From Acinetobacter terrae (lineage in GTDB: Bacteria; Pseudomonadota; Gammaproteobacteria; Pseudomonadales; Moraxellaceae): 64,000 nt of DNA. The stretch covers positions 62,001-126,000 of the forward strand of contig NZ_JABERI010000012.1 in NCBI RefSeq assembly GCF_013004375.1, read 5' to 3'. The position numbers were made by a program, and so were the translations under genes. The stretch's first letter is position 1, and the number at the start of each line of letters is the position of its first letter. Shown piece after piece: positions 8,768 to 18,440 of this stretch. The notes under the pieces are model-generated. The model did no database searches, was not told the origin of the DNA, and saw only the letters and a list, made by a program, of their open reading frames with translations.

Positions 8768-9247
8768 ATGAATACTATTTTACCTGTAGCACAGCGTGGT
8801 GAAGCCATTCTGACCTTAACAGCGGCTGAGGTGGCAAAGTCTGAGCTGAATAGTGAATGGTTAAATCAACTCGCTGTAGCTATGCATGACACCATGATGG
8901 AATGTAATGGTGTAGGTATTGCTGCGCCTCAGGTTTATGTCTCTAAACGGGTGATTATTGTCGCTTCACGTCCTAACCTGCGTTATCCCGATGCGCCTGA
9001 AATGGATGCAGTGGTGATGGTGAATCCTGAAATTTTAGAAAGGTCTGAAGCAACTGTTCTGGGGGAAGAGGGCTGTTTAAGTGTTCCGGATGAGCGTGGG
9101 CAAGTGGCACGGGCTGAAACAGTTAAAGTGCGTTATTTAACGCTGCAAGGTGAACCAATAGAAACGATCTATAAGGGTTTTCCTGCAAGGATTGTGCAGC
9201 ATGAAGTGGATCATTTGGACGGAGTGTTGTTTATTCAGCGGATATAA
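8768..9247 (+). CDS. def: Peptide deformylase (additional copy type)
   Basis: A 159-aa cytoplasmic metalloenzyme that removes the formyl group from the initiator Met of new proteins. All three signatures are present: GVGIAAPQ (residues ~48-55), EGCLS with the metal ligand Cys103, and QHEVDH with ligands His145 and His149 and catalytic Glu146. The C-terminus is short, ending right after FIQRI. It is not next to fmt, unlike the usual def-fmt pair, so it is probably a second deformylase; the main def is likely elsewhere. The ATG at 8768 follows AAGGGAATG. Confidence 0.9.
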   Translation: MNTILPVAQRGEAILTLTAAEVAKSELNSEWLNQLAVAMHDTMMECNGVGIAAPQVYVSKRVIIVASRPNLRYPDAPEMDAVVMVNPEILERSEATVLGEEGCLSVPDERGQVARAETVKVRYLTLQGEPIETIYKGFPARIVQHEVDHLDGVLFIQRI

Positions 9248-9325
9248 GTCTAAATTGTTTAATTTTTGTGCTATAAATATAAAGCAATAAAAATTTTAGA
9301 AATTATAAATATAGTAAGTAAGTTT

Positions 9326-10543
9326 ATGAACTTGTTTAAAAAAATACATACGCTGATTTTTCATTATTGGGGCAGATTTAGGTTTCATATCCTTGAATCT
9401 GATAATTTAATTATTAACTGGCCTAATTTTGATAAAGGGGTGTTACTGCTGATTTTTGGGGCATTTTGCCAAGTCAGTGCAATTAAATGGTATCTGGCCA
9501 GCTATTTCTCTGCTGAGAATGCTGTCTGGATTAATGCGGACTTTTTTTTCATCCGTATTATCAGTGTGTTTATCACTTTAATCATTTTTATCATTATAGT
9601 TGGCTTTAGCTTCAGATATAAAAGAAATAGAAAATTCCGGAGATTTATTTCTTATTTTTCGCCGATGTTCTTTGGTGGCACGATGATTTATGCGGGCTAT
9701 ACCATCGGTATTTACAGCCCCGCGACCATTGCCGGATTTATCAATATCGTCCTGATTGGACTGGTATTTTATTCACGAAAAATTATTTATAGTATTGCGA
9801 TTCCTGCTCTTATTTTTATCATCATTATTAGTTACTTAACTTTTAATGGCGTGATTCGTTACGCGCCTGTGTTTAGTGATGCGCTTACTAATGGCGAGTT
9901 TTATCATAATGAATTCTGGATCGGAAGTATGGCGGAAGTTTATCTGCCGATCTTGCTGGTTTCGATTTTGTTTTTTGAAATTTTACTTTCGCAATGGCGT
10001 CGGCGTGAAAAAAATATTAAAAGAATGAGCCAAACCGATGTTCTGACGAATGTATTTAATCGTCGTTATGTTGGGGAACAACTCACCGCTTTAGAACGCA
10101 AGAAAAAAACGGCTTATGCGGTAATTTTACTGGATTTGGATCATTTCAAACTCATTAATGACCAATATGGTCATGAAGTTGGAGATATGGTTTTGCAACG
10201 CGTTGCTGCTATTCTATGTGCTACTACACGGGAACAGGATATCGTTGGGCGTTTTGGTGGTGAAGAATTTATTCTGATTTTAAAAGAACAAAATTTACAG
10301 CAAGCGATTGAGATTGCAGAACGTTGTCGTAAAATAATTGAGCAGGAAGAAATTCAGTTAGAAACAAAAGAGATTTTAAAAATGAGTGCAAGTTTTGGTG
10401 TAGCACTCTCTCAAACCACTTTAAATAAAGAACAGACCATTCGTCTGGCCGATCGAGCTTTATATTTGGCTAAACGGCAGGGCAGAAATCAGGTAAGAAA
10501 TTATCTGGAATTAGTTAATAATATGCCTTCACCTATCTATTGA
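9326..10543 (+). CDS. Membrane diguanylate cyclase (GGDEF)
   Basis: A 405-aa protein predicted to make c-di-GMP from two GTP. Residues ~35-225 hold about six hydrophobic helices, an uncharacterised membrane sensor region. Residues ~235-395 are a GGDEF domain: DVLTNVFNRR start, LLDLDHFKLINDQYGH, and the active-site variant GGEEF at 311-315. An RxxD inhibitory site (Arg302-Asp305) sits five residues before it, so product inhibition is expected. No EAL domain. The frame opens at 9266, but the ATG at 9326 gives a cleaner N-terminus. c-di-GMP would stimulate PNAG production through PgaCD in organisms where that control exists. Confidence 0.9.
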   Translation: MNLFKKIHTLIFHYWGRFRFHILESDNLIINWPNFDKGVLLLIFGAFCQVSAIKWYLASYFSAENAVWINADFFFIRIISVFITLIIFIIIVGFSFRYKRNRKFRRFISYFSPMFFGGTMIYAGYTIGIYSPATIAGFINIVLIGLVFYSRKIIYSIAIPALIFIIIISYLTFNGVIRYAPVFSDALTNGEFYHNEFWIGSMAEVYLPILLVSILFFEILLSQWRRREKNIKRMSQTDVLTNVFNRRYVGEQLTALERKKKTAYAVILLDLDHFKLINDQYGHEVGDMVLQRVAAILCATTREQDIVGRFGGEEFILILKEQNLQQAIEIAERCRKIIEQEEIQLETKEILKMSASFGVALSQTTLNKEQTIRLADRALYLAKRQGRNQVRNYLELVNNMPSPIY

Positions 10544-10635
10544 ATTGGAATGTTGTTTTAGTTGGTCGATAGTGATTTTCGGATTTATAGGGTGTGATTC
10601 AAGTGATTACTAAAATAGCTATTCAAAATTAAAAA

Positions 10636-10735
10636 AATCCATTCCGACCTCCTTTAAAAAAAGGGGGTAGCCACGTAGTTTATTTAATCAGATGACATCT
10701 CTATCCTTATAAATAAAGGCTTAGAAGCTGATTAG
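10636..10735. repeat. Palindromic repeat, copy A (degenerate)
   Basis: It follows the family pattern: an AATCC end, hairpin CCTCCTTTAAA/AAAGGGGG, then a core GCCACGTAGTTTATTTAATC with AGATGACA, then a decayed second hairpin and an ATTAG end. It shares the CACGTAnTTnATTnAATCA core with copies B and D. Located downstream of dihydroxyacetone kinase. Confidence 0.6.
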
Positions 10736-10766
10736 ATAAAAATCACAGAGTATCATTTTTAGGCTA

Positions 10767-10799
10767 AAAAAAGCACCGAATTAATCCGATGCTTTTTGG
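10767..10799 (-). terminator. Terminator of dihydroxyacetone kinase gene
   Basis: On the minus strand, AAAAAGCATCGGA and TTCGGTGCTTTTTTT form an imperfect stem (one or two G-T pairs) around a TTAA loop, followed by a T run. It lies 18 bases past the stop codon. Confidence 0.75.
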
Positions 10800-10816
10800 A
10801 TGCTGTTCTATAAGGA

Positions 10817-12547
10817 TTACTTAATATGTTCCGCAATGTCGGTAAAGATCACGCCTAATCCATGCGCACCAGCGTCTGGATAACCTAAGCTTCGGTCACC
10901 GACTGTTCCGGCACGGCCCATGCGTGCAACGATGTCTTTTGTAGACTCTGCACCTTGAACCGCAGCTTGTGCACCTAAAGTGAAGTTTTCTTTAAAGGTT
11001 TTATTTGTATTTGATGACCATGTATCGGCACAAGGAACCAATGCATCGATTAAGGTTTTGTCGCCAACCACAGCACCACGGCCAAATGAACGCTCGCCTG
11101 TGGTTTGAATACCTTTCACCGCATCTTGCAGCATCACGGCAAAGTCGGAAACTGAAAGTATTTCCTTTCCTTTAATCGATTTACTTGCTGCGCGGAAAGC
11201 TGAGCCCCAAATCGGACCTGAAGCACCACCACAATGTTCCATAATGATGATTGAGCAGTTCAGTAAGAAATCATCCATGTGTTGATATTGCACAAGCGCG
11301 TCCCATTGGCGTTTAAGCTGTTTAAAGCCTTTAGCAACACTCATCCCAAAGTCGCCATCACCCGCATGGGCATCTAATTCACAAAATGGCACTTCATTTT
11401 TAATGATGCAGGCACTCATCACATCGATCACATAGCGCATATTTTCAATCGTAAATTGTTCATTCACGATTTCGGCATGTTCTGCGTGAGTTTCAATATC
11501 TACATTTAAGGTACGTTCCGCTTTGAAATCGTTTATTGTAAATTCAATGGCTAAGGCCACTGAACCGTCCATTTTAAAGGTAGGGGTGTTGGCAGGTGCA
11601 TCTAAATAGCTTTTCAGTTCATCATCTAATGCTAATAACGAAACGGATGCGCCCGCCATGTCGATACTGGTCATATAGTTACCGACAAAGGTACGGTAAA
11701 TCTTAATCCCTTTTTTCGCTAACTGTTGGCAAACATCTTGATTGAACAGATAAAGTTCTTGCATTGGTGTTGAACCAAAGCCGTTAATGAGTACCGCAAC
11801 TTCTGTTAAATCAGGACGATCGAGGAATAGATCATCGACAATGCGCTGCGCCAATTCATTTGAAGGCAGAATTTTTTCACGGCAGATACCTGGCTCACCA
11901 TGAATCCCCACGCCATATTCCATTTCATCATCAGCCAAGGTAAAGGTTGGGGTTCCTTTGGCAGGTACCGTACATGAGTTAAAGGCAAAACCTAAGCTGG
12001 TGACATTGTCCGCTGCTTTTTGAGCTATTTCTTTAACACGTGCCAAGTCATAGCCTTTTGATGCAGCTGCGCCAGCAATTTTATGCACAAATACAGTGCC
12101 GGCAACGCCACGACGACCGACTGTGTATAGGCTGTCTTTGACTGCAATATCATCAGCGACTTTGACGTAATCAACTTTGATTCCATCATCGACGGCAAGG
12201 GCAGCACCATTCTGGAAATTCATCATATCGCCAGAATAGTTTTTAATGATCATCAGTACGCCTTTATCAGACGCAACTTGCTGCAAAGCTTTATAGACTT
12301 GAATTTGAGAAGGTGATGCAAATACATCACCGCAAACCGCAGCATCTAGCATGCCTTGTCCCACAAATCCTGCATGTGCAGGCTCATGACCGCTGCCGCC
12401 ACCACTGATTAAGGCCACGTTTTGGTGTTTTTCTTTACGTGAAATAATTTTAGATGATTCATTGAATGTGAGTTCAGGGTGTGCGAGGACAAAACCTTTG
12501 CACATTTCGACAACGATGTTTTCAGCACCGTTCATTAATTTTTTCAT
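10817..12547 (-). CDS. dhaK: Dihydroxyacetone kinase, fused DhaK-DhaL (ATP-dependent)
   Basis: A 576-aa fusion that phosphorylates dihydroxyacetone with ATP. The N-terminal DhaK domain has the GGGSGHEPAHAGFVGQG substrate region and the YGVGIHGEPG segment, whose His covalently binds the substrate. The C-terminal DhaL domain has DAHAGDGDFG (Mg-binding aspartates), HCGGASGP and a closing DAGAHG. This is the single-chain type found in Citrobacter and eukaryotes, not the PTS-coupled three-subunit type. The frame is open to 12643; the ATG at 12547 matches the family start. No glycerol dehydrogenase gene is adjacent. The gene lies between repeat copies A and B. Confidence 0.92.
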   Translation of the reverse strand: MKKLMNGAENIVVEMCKGFVLAHPELTFNESSKIISRKEKHQNVALISGGGSGHEPAHAGFVGQGMLDAAVCGDVFASPSQIQVYKALQQVASDKGVLMIIKNYSGDMMNFQNGAALAVDDGIKVDYVKVADDIAVKDSLYTVGRRGVAGTVFVHKIAGAAASKGYDLARVKEIAQKAADNVTSLGFAFNSCTVPAKGTPTFTLADDEMEYGVGIHGEPGICREKILPSNELAQRIVDDLFLDRPDLTEVAVLINGFGSTPMQELYLFNQDVCQQLAKKGIKIYRTFVGNYMTSIDMAGASVSLLALDDELKSYLDAPANTPTFKMDGSVALAIEFTINDFKAERTLNVDIETHAEHAEIVNEQFTIENMRYVIDVMSACIIKNEVPFCELDAHAGDGDFGMSVAKGFKQLKRQWDALVQYQHMDDFLLNCSIIIMEHCGGASGPIWGSAFRAASKSIKGKEILSVSDFAVMLQDAVKGIQTTGERSFGRGAVVGDKTLIDALVPCADTWSSNTNKTFKENFTLGAQAAVQGAESTKDIVARMGRAGTVGDRSLGYPDAGAHGLGVIFTDIAEHIK

Positions 12548-12705
12548 TGAAACACCAATAGTTATGAATTTGGGAGATAAATTTATTGCCCTATTATTAT
12601 TGAAAGCGGCGAATTTTGCAGACTTAAAACTGTAAGAATGCACGATTTAGAGTTAATGGGTTAGAAAAGGGGCAGTTTTTTCAGTACACTCATTTATAAA
12701 TTTAG

Positions 12706-12839
12706 AATCCCTCCCAACCTCCCTTTCTTGCACTTCATTTAAAGCAATGCTTTAAGTCGTGTTCAGGGAGGAGCTGTCACGTAATTCATTTAATCACATG
12801 ACAAAGTCCCTCTTTTGAAAAGAGGGATTTAGGGAGATT
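12706..12839. repeat. Palindromic repeat, copy B
   Basis: The left end AATCCCTCCCAACCTCCC and hairpin arm GGGAGG are split by a ~38-base palindromic insertion (CACTTCATTTAAAGCAATGC and its mirror). Then comes the core GCTGTCACGTAATTCATTTA with ATCACATGACA, a second perfect hairpin TCCCTCTTTT/AAAAGAGGGA (12807-12827), and the right end TTTAGGGAGATT. It ends 22 bases before the DUF559 ATG. Confidence 0.8.
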
Positions 12840-12861
12840 AAAATAAAAAGAGAAAATAAAA

Positions 12862-13230
12862 ATGAAACCCTACAATAAAGACTTAAAACAAGCCTCACGC
12901 GAATTACGCAACAACATGACAGAAGCTGAGAAACTACTTTGGTCACGGCTTCGTGGCAAGCAAATTTTAGGTTTGCAGTTCTATAGACAGAAACCAATTT
13001 TAAATTTCATCGTAGATTTTTACTGTCCAGTAGCCAATTTGGTGATTGAGTGTGATGGTGGACAGCACTATACAATTGAAGGTTTAGAAGCTGATTCTAT
13101 TCGTGATGTTGCTTTGGCAGAGTTGGGATTGAGGATGTTGAGGTTTGATAATCAGCAGATTTTGAACGAAACGGATGTGGTGGCTCAAGTAATTTATGAC
13201 GTGATTACTCAGTTATTAGAATCCCCCTAA
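12862..13230 (+). CDS. DUF559 (Vsr-like/PD-(D/E)XK-fold) endonuclease-like protein
   Basis: A 122-aa protein of the DUF559 family, distantly related to very-short-patch-repair endonucleases. The N-terminal part (NNMTEAEKLLWSRLRGKQ) and the hallmark core are clear: FRYQK-like FYRQKPILNFIVDFYCP with Asp52, then LVIECDGGQHY with Glu63, Asp65 and His69, which fit the nuclease active-site layout. The biochemical role of the family is not established. The gene is framed by inverted copies of the same palindromic repeat (B upstream, C downstream), and the first bases of copy C supply its last codons and stop (ESP-stop). Start ATG follows AAAAAGAGAAAATAAAA. An opposing 67-aa frame here is a shadow. 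Confidence 0.85.
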   Translation: MKPYNKDLKQASRELRNNMTEAEKLLWSRLRGKQILGLQFYRQKPILNFIVDFYCPVANLVIECDGGQHYTIEGLEADSIRDVALAELGLRMLRFDNQQILNETDVVAQVIYDVITQLLESP

Positions 13231-13325
13231 ATCCCCCTTTGATAAAGGGGGACTTCACACGAATTTAATGAAGACATGGAATTCACGGAGTTCCTCCCTT
13301 TTTAAAGGGAGGTTAGGAGGGATTT
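13220..13325. repeat. Palindromic repeat, copy C (inverted relative to B)
   Basis: The left end AATCCCCCTAAATCCCCC resembles the reverse complement of copy B's right end. It is followed by hairpin CCCCCTTTGATAAAGGGGG, a variant core with CTTCACACGAATTTAATGAAG, hairpin CCTCCCTTTTTAAAGGGAGG and the right end TTAGGAGGGATTT, which mirrors copy B's left end. So C is inverted relative to B. It overlaps the last 11 bases of the DUF559 gene and nearly touches the stop of the TIGR02391 gene. Confidence 0.8.
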
Positions 13326-14158
13326 ATAAAGATGTTCCTTGGTATATTTTCATAGGTTCAATGACATTATCTAATTTGCGATGTATGAGTGAAATCATTG
13401 AAAGGATATCTAAAGCATCTTGCTCATTAATAGTCCACGTAATTTTTGGAGCGTGTGCTGTAGTATTTCTAAAAGTACCAAATACACCTTTAATTAAATT
13501 CATAAAACCCTTTTGCTCGCTTTCTTCACTTTCTGTCATTAAATTGCTTAATGCTAGATAGGGAATCTTTCCTTTAAAAGCAAGTGTTTGATCTATTAAT
13601 TTTGCTCCATCAGAAGTTAAATTAGTCTTATTTCGGATTTTCTCTGCAATACTTTTAGTCGCCTCAAAAACAGCATGGAAATAGTTATCTACTAATAATT
13701 CTGCTTTACAAAATAAGAGGACATCATTATGAATAATTCTATCTATCAGAACTTTTTTAAGTTTAAGCGCACGTTCTTCAGCTTCAGACAGGGTTTTTGA
13801 AGCAGTAATTTGCTTAATGATTCCTGTATGTTCTATTTCTAGCCCTTCAAATGACAGTATAAAATTAAGTTGATTACGTATTTCATGAAACCATTCATGA
13901 TTCTTAACATGTCTTGATGGTTTCATTATATGTTGGATAAAATTAATTAAGTTATTGGAATATTTATCATTTCTTTGTTTGAGTTCGAGAGCATCATATA
14001 ACTTTTTTCTTTTTAGTTGAATTTAATTGAGGATCATAGATGTCACATTCGGCTAAATATTTAGATATTTGAGTACCAGTTAAACTATTAGCTGTATCAC
14101 CTAAAACTTCACATACCGATTCTAAGCTTGCTAAGTCAAATTTTTTTATTATTGCCAT
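13324..14158 (-). pseudogene. TIGR02391 (Ymh) family gene with HEPN-like RNTTAH motif, frameshifted
   Basis: The large intact part (200 aa, 13324-13926) has the family features: DNYFHAVFEATKS, SEQKGFMNLIKGVFGTFRN and TAHAPK near the end. It contains Arg153-N-T-T-A-His158, an R-x4-H motif as in HEPN ribonucleases. The natural N-terminus starts at ATG 14158 (MAIIKKFDLASLESVCEVLG), runs 54 codons and hits TGA at 13996-13994. Shifting one base within the A-rich run at 14002-14014 joins it to LYDALELKQRNDKYSNN and on into the main part. The extra A is either a true mutation, a phase-variable slip site or a sequence error. TIGR02391 genes are poorly characterised and often found in defence neighbourhoods. 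Confidence 0.75.
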
Positions 14159-14222
14159 TTGAAATTATTCAGTGAATATCTAATCGAGAATTTTAAATAT
14201 TTATTTTGATAAGATCAATTTT

Positions 14223-14322
14223 AATCCCTCCCAACCTCCCTTTAAAAAGGGAGGAGCTGTCACGTAATTTATTCAATCACATGATATCCCCCTCTTTTTT
14301 AAAGAGGGGGTAGGGGAGATTT
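14223..14322. repeat. Palindromic repeat, copy D (same orientation as B)
   Basis: The cleanest copy. Left end AATCCCTCCCAACCTCCC, hairpin CCTCCCTTTAAAAAGGGAGG, core AGCTGTCACGTAATTTATTC with AATCACATGATA, second hairpin CCCCCTCTTTTTTAAAGAGG and right end TAGGGGAGATTT. The core differs from copy B at only a few bases. Confidence 0.85.
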
Positions 14323-14331
14323 AAAGATTCA

Positions 14332-14360
14332 TAAAAAAACCCTCAAATGAGGGTTTTTTT
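14332..14360. terminator. Terminator of metH
   Basis: AAAAAAACCCTC and GAGGGTTTTTTT form a perfect stem around an AAAT loop with T runs in both directions. It lies between repeat copies D and E, just past the metH stop. Confidence 0.85.
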
Positions 14361-14397
14361 ACTCCCTCCTTTGAAAAAGGAGGGCTGGAGAGGATTA
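14361..14397. repeat. Palindromic repeat, half copy E
   Basis: A single hairpin CCCTCCTTTGAAAAAGGAGG with the purine-rich tail GCTGGAGAGGATT, equivalent to one end of the two-hairpin element. It ends at the metH stop codon. Confidence 0.6.
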
Positions 14398-14398
14398 T

Positions 14399-17300
14399 TT
14401 AAATATCAATCGAATCATCCAAGTTTGGCATTAACCAACGCTTCGCTTCATCCATCGACCAGCCTTTACGTTCTGCATAACTATTCAGCTGATCCTGTGC
14501 AATTTTACCGACATTAAAGTATTCAGACTGCGGGTTGCTGTAATAGAAACCGCTGACACTTGAAGGTGGCCACATTGCAAAGCTTGAAGTCAGTTCAGTA
14601 CCAATCGCATTAGTTGAATCTAACCAGCTAAACAATGTCGCTTTTTCAGAATGTTCAGGGCAGGCAGGGTAACCTGGTGCAGGACGAATCCCGACATATT
14701 TCTCTTTAATCAGCTCATCATTCGACAATTGCTCAGAAGCTTGATAACCCCAGAACTCTTTACGAATACGCTCATGCAAATGCTCAGCAAAGGCTTCTGC
14801 AAAACGGTCACCTAAAGACTGTGCCAAAATTGCAGAATAATCATCGCCTTTGGCTTTGTATTCATGCGCCATTTCTTCCGCACCAAAAATTGATACGGTG
14901 AAACCACCCAAGTAATCTTCTAGCTTAGTATCTTCTGGCGCAATAAAGTCTGCTAATGAGAAGTTCGGTTTACCTGAAACTTTGTCAGACTGCTGACGGG
15001 TATGCTCAAACTTGTGTGTTGCAGTTTGATTTTCATCGTAAATCGAAACCGTATCTGCACCGGTACGTTTTGCAGGAGCAAGACTGAATACAGCACGTGC
15101 ATCAAAACGCTTATTCTCTACAATATCTTTCAACATGATTTGCGCTTGTTCGTACAAATCAGTTGCGGCTTCACCAACCACTTCATCCGTCAGAATTGCA
15201 GGGAACTTGCCCGCCAAACTCCATGAAATAAAGAACGGTGTCCAGTCAAAATAAGGCACTAAAGTTTCAAGCGGATAATTTTTTAGAACTTGTTGACCAA
15301 GAATATTTGGCTTAGGTGGAACATAGTTCGCCCAGTCAATTTTCACGCCATTGGCAATTGAAGCTGCATAAGACAGTTTTGCAGCTTTGGGTTGTTTGTT
15401 GGCAATACGTTCACGCACTTTGGCATATTCTTCACGGTAACCTTTAATGAACTCAGGTTTCATTTCAGGTGAAAGAAGTGAAGTTGCAACACCGACTGCA
15501 CGTGAAGCATCGGCAACATAAATCACCGCATCATTGGAATATTGCGGGTCAATTTTCACTGCTGTATGCGCTTTAGAGGTTGTTGCACCACCAATCATCA
15601 ACGGTACATGGAAACCTTTACGCTGCATTTCTTTGGCAACAAAAACCATTTCATCCAGTGACGGCGTAATCAAACCGGATAGACCAATAATATCGACTTT
15701 TTCATCAATCGCGGTTTGCAGGATTTTTTCCGCAGGTACCATCACGCCAAGGTCAACAATGTCATAACCGTTACAGCCCAGTACCACGCCGACAATATTT
15801 TTACCAATGTCATGCACGTCGCCTTTAACGGTTGCCATCAGGATTTTACCTTTGGTCTGACCCTCGGTTTTTCCCGCTTCAATGTACGGGTTCAACCAGG
15901 CCACGGCTTGTTTCATTACTCGTGCCGATTTCACCACTTGCGGCAGGAACATTTTACCTGCACCAAACAAGTCACCAACCACGTTCATGCCCGACATCAA
16001 TGGCCCTTCAATCACATCTAAAGGACGAGTGGCTTTTAAGCGTGCTTCTTCAGTATCGACATCAATATACGCGGTGATGCCTTTAACCAGTGCATATTCA
16101 AGACGCTTTTCAACTGACTGTTCACGCCATTCCAGGTTTTCAGCTTCACGTTGTGCACCGCCTTTGCCACGGTATTGTTCCGCGACTTCAAGCAATTTCT
16201 CGGTTGCATCCTGGCCGCTTTCGCCCTGATTTTTATTCAGAACGACATTTTCAACCGCAGCTTTTAATTCGGCAGGGATGTCATCATAAATCGCCAACTG
16301 ACCTGCATTCACAATCCCCATGGTCATGCCTTGTTGAATGGCATGGTAAAGGAAGACTGCATGAATCGCTTCACGAACCGGTTCATTCCCACGGAACGAG
16401 AACGATACGTTAGAAACACCGCCAGAAATCATGGCATGTGGTAGGTTTTGTTTAATCCAGCCGGTTGCTTCAATGAAATCGACTGCGTAGTTGTTGTGTT
16501 CTTCAATACCGGTTGCAACCGCAAACACGTTCGGGTCAAAAATGATGTCTTCAGCCGGGAAGCCGACTTCATTGACCAAAATATCATACGAACGTTTACA
16601 GATTTCACGCTTACGTGCTGCTGTATCTGCCTGACCAGCTTCATCAAAGGCCATGACAATGACTGCCGCACCATACTGACGGCACAGGCGCGCTTTTTCA
16701 ACAAACTCGTCATAACCTTCTTTTAAGGAAATCGAGTTCACCACCGCTTTACCTTGTACGCATTTTAAGCCAGCTTCAATAATTTCCCATTTTGATGAGT
16801 CAATCATGAGCGGTACGCGGGAAATATCCGGTTCAGAGGCAATCAGATTCAGGAATTTCACCATTGCTGCTTGCGAGTCCAGCATGCCTTCATCCATGTT
16901 GATGTCGACAATCTGTGCGCCACCTTGCACTTGATCCAAAGCCACTTCCAAAGCTTCGGTATAGTTTTCTTCACGAATCAAACGGGCGAATTTTTTTGAA
17001 CCGGTCACGTTGGTACGTTCACCAACGTTTACAAACAAGGAATCTTTGGTAATGTTAAATGCTTCTAGACCTGAAAGACGGCAAGCGGGTTCAATCTCTG
17101 GAATCTGACGCGGTTTAATGTCTTTTACTGCATTATAAATGGCACGGATATGATCTGGAGTGGTACCACAGCAACCACCGGTGATATTGATCAAGCCGCT
17201 TTCTGCAAATTCTTTAAGGAATGCTGCAGTTTGTTCAGGGGTTTCATCATAACCACCAAACGCATTTGGTAAACCTGCATTGGGATGCGCGGAAATAAAC

Positions 17301-18091
17301 ACATCAGCGACATCACCCACAGTTTTAACGTGTGGACGCATGGCATCTGCACCCAAGGCACAGTTAAAACCAACGGAAAGCAAGTCGCCATGACGAACCG
17401 AGTTCCAGAACGCTTCAGCAGTTTGACCAGTCAGGGTACGGCCTGAAGCATCGGTAATGGTGCCAGAAATCATTAACGGCAATTCATAACCCAACTGTTT
17501 GAATACTTCTTTTACTGCAAAAATCGCAGCCTTACAGTTCAAGGTATCGAATACAGTTTCAATTAACAGAATATCGGCACCGCCTTCAATCAGGGCGTGT
17601 GTCGCTTCAATATAATTTTCTTTTAATGCATCAAAAGTAATGTTACGAAATGCCGGGTCATTTACATTTGGTGAGATCGAACAAGTACGAGATGTCGGTC
17701 CAAGTACACCGGCAACAAAACGTGGTTTGTCTGGTGTTGAATATTTTTTACATGCTTCTTTGGCAATACGCGCGGCTTCAAAGTTAATTTCGTGAACCAA
17801 GTCTTCCATGTGGTAGTCAGACATCGAAACACGTGTGCCGTTGAAACTGTTGGTTTCAATAATGTCTGCACCGGCATCAAGGTAAGCTTCATGAATACCT
17901 TGAATAATCTGCGGTTGAGTGAGGACTAAAAGGTCATTGTTGCCTTTCAGGTCAGATGCCCAGTCAGCAAAACGCTCACCACGATAATCCGCTTCTTCTA
18001 GTTTATGGCGTTGAATCATGGTACCCATGGCACCGTCAATAATCAGGATGCGTTTGGCGAGAAGCTCTTTCAGGGTGGCAAGCGTGGACAT
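14399..18091 (-). CDS. metH: Cobalamin-dependent methionine synthase MetH
   Basis: A 1230-aa modular enzyme that transfers the methyl group from methyltetrahydrofolate to homocysteine through cobalamin. The modules are in the usual order: homocysteine-binding barrel with zinc cysteines (GFNCALGAD and [10 protein letters not shown]), pterin-binding barrel ([24 protein letters not shown]), the B12 domain with the Co ligand motif DVHDIG, and the activation domain with [12 protein letters not shown] that binds AdoMet. Length is near the E. coli protein (1227 aa). The frame opens to 18253, but the ATG at 18091 matches the family start and follows GGGGTTATTT. No cobalamin riboswitch was recognised upstream. 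It has its own terminator. Confidence 0.97.
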   Translation of the reverse strand: MSTLATLKELLAKRILIIDGAMGTMIQRHKLEEADYRGERFADWASDLKGNNDLLVLTQPQIIQGIHEAYLDAGADIIETNSFNGTRVSMSDYHMEDLVHEINFEAARIAKEACKKYSTPDKPRFVAGVLGPTSRTCSISPNVNDPAFRNITFDALKENYIEATHALIEGGADILLIETVFDTLNCKAAIFAVKEVFKQLGYELPLMISGTITDASGRTLTGQTAEAFWNSVRHGDLLSVGFNCALGADAMRPHVKTVGDVADVFISAHPNAGLPNAFGGYDETPEQTAAFLKEFAESGLINITGGCCGTTPDHIRAIYNAVKDIKPRQIPEIEPACRLSGLEAFNITKDSLFVNVGERTNVTGSKKFARLIREENYTEALEVALDQVQGGAQIVDINMDEGMLDSQAAMVKFLNLIASEPDISRVPLMIDSSKWEIIEAGLKCVQGKAVVNSISLKEGYDEFVEKARLCRQYGAAVIVMAFDEAGQADTAARKREICKRSYDILVNEVGFPAEDIIFDPNVFAVATGIEEHNNYAVDFIEATGWIKQNLPHAMISGGVSNVSFSFRGNEPVREAIHAVFLYHAIQQGMTMGIVNAGQLAIYDDIPAELKAAVENVVLNKNQGESGQDATEKLLEVAEQYRGKGGAQREAENLEWREQSVEKRLEYALVKGITAYIDVDTEEARLKATRPLDVIEGPLMSGMNVVGDLFGAGKMFLPQVVKSARVMKQAVAWLNPYIEAGKTEGQTKGKILMATVKGDVHDIGKNIVGVVLGCNGYDIVDLGVMVPAEKILQTAIDEKVDIIGLSGLITPSLDEMVFVAKEMQRKGFHVPLMIGGATTSKAHTAVKIDPQYSNDAVIYVADASRAVGVATSLLSPEMKPEFIKGYREEYAKVRERIANKQPKAAKLSYAASIANGVKIDWANYVPPKPNILGQQVLKNYPLETLVPYFDWTPFFISWSLAGKFPAILTDEVVGEAATDLYEQAQIMLKDIVENKRFDARAVFSLAPAKRTGADTVSIYDENQTATHKFEHTRQQSDKVSGKPNFSLADFIAPEDTKLEDYLGGFTVSIFGAEEMAHEYKAKGDDYSAILAQSLGDRFAEAFAEHLHERIRKEFWGYQASEQLSNDELIKEKYVGIRPAPGYPACPEHSEKATLFSWLDSTNAIGTELTSSFAMWPPSSVSGFYYSNPQSEYFNVGKIAQDQLNSYAERKGWSMDEAKRWLMPNLDDSIDI

Positions 18092-18440
18092 AAATAACCC
18101 CAATCCGATGGAATACAAAATGGGCATTATTTTAACAGAATTAGACTGCATTTGAGGAATATTCAGCCGACTTAGTGAAGCACAGCTTAAAATAAGCCCA
18201 TTTGTGCTGAATTTTTCATCGAATTGAAATATGACCCCCTTAACATTCAGCATAGATAAGAAAAAGTTGAGTGATTGCTTGATCGGAAAGATTTTTTATA
18301 CATGTATCCAGGTACTTTGAAATATTGAGGCACAAACTATTTTGGGCTTTAAATATTTTTAAATGATGGATTTAAAACAGTTCCACTCCCCAAGATAAGG
18401 TGGAGTGATTTAAAATAAGTCAATTATTAAAAATTGGCTT

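Noticed and set aside
12794..12997. 67-aa minus-strand frame opposite the DUF559 gene
   Set aside because: It overlaps the conserved DUF559 coding sequence and repeat copy B, starts without a ribosome site and has low-complexity composition.
13994..14014. Programmed -1 frameshift in the TIGR02391 gene
   Set aside because: The run looks slippery, but the shift needed is +1 (one extra A) and zero-frame codons do not form the X-XXY-YYZ heptamer; mutation, slippage or sequence error is simpler.
12706..14322. CRISPR array
   Set aside because: The repeats are far apart, palindromic, inverted relative to each other and separated by genes, with no regular spacers.
15534..16726. Several 75-115 aa plus-strand frames inside metH
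   Set aside because: They lie antisense to strongly conserved MetH domains and reflect codon bias on the opposite strand.
18092..18440. Possible cobalamin riboswitch before metH
   Set aside because: I looked for the B12-box (GCCACTG-like) and the multi-stem core and saw neither; only a small CACTCC/GGAGTG stem lies near 18384-18408.
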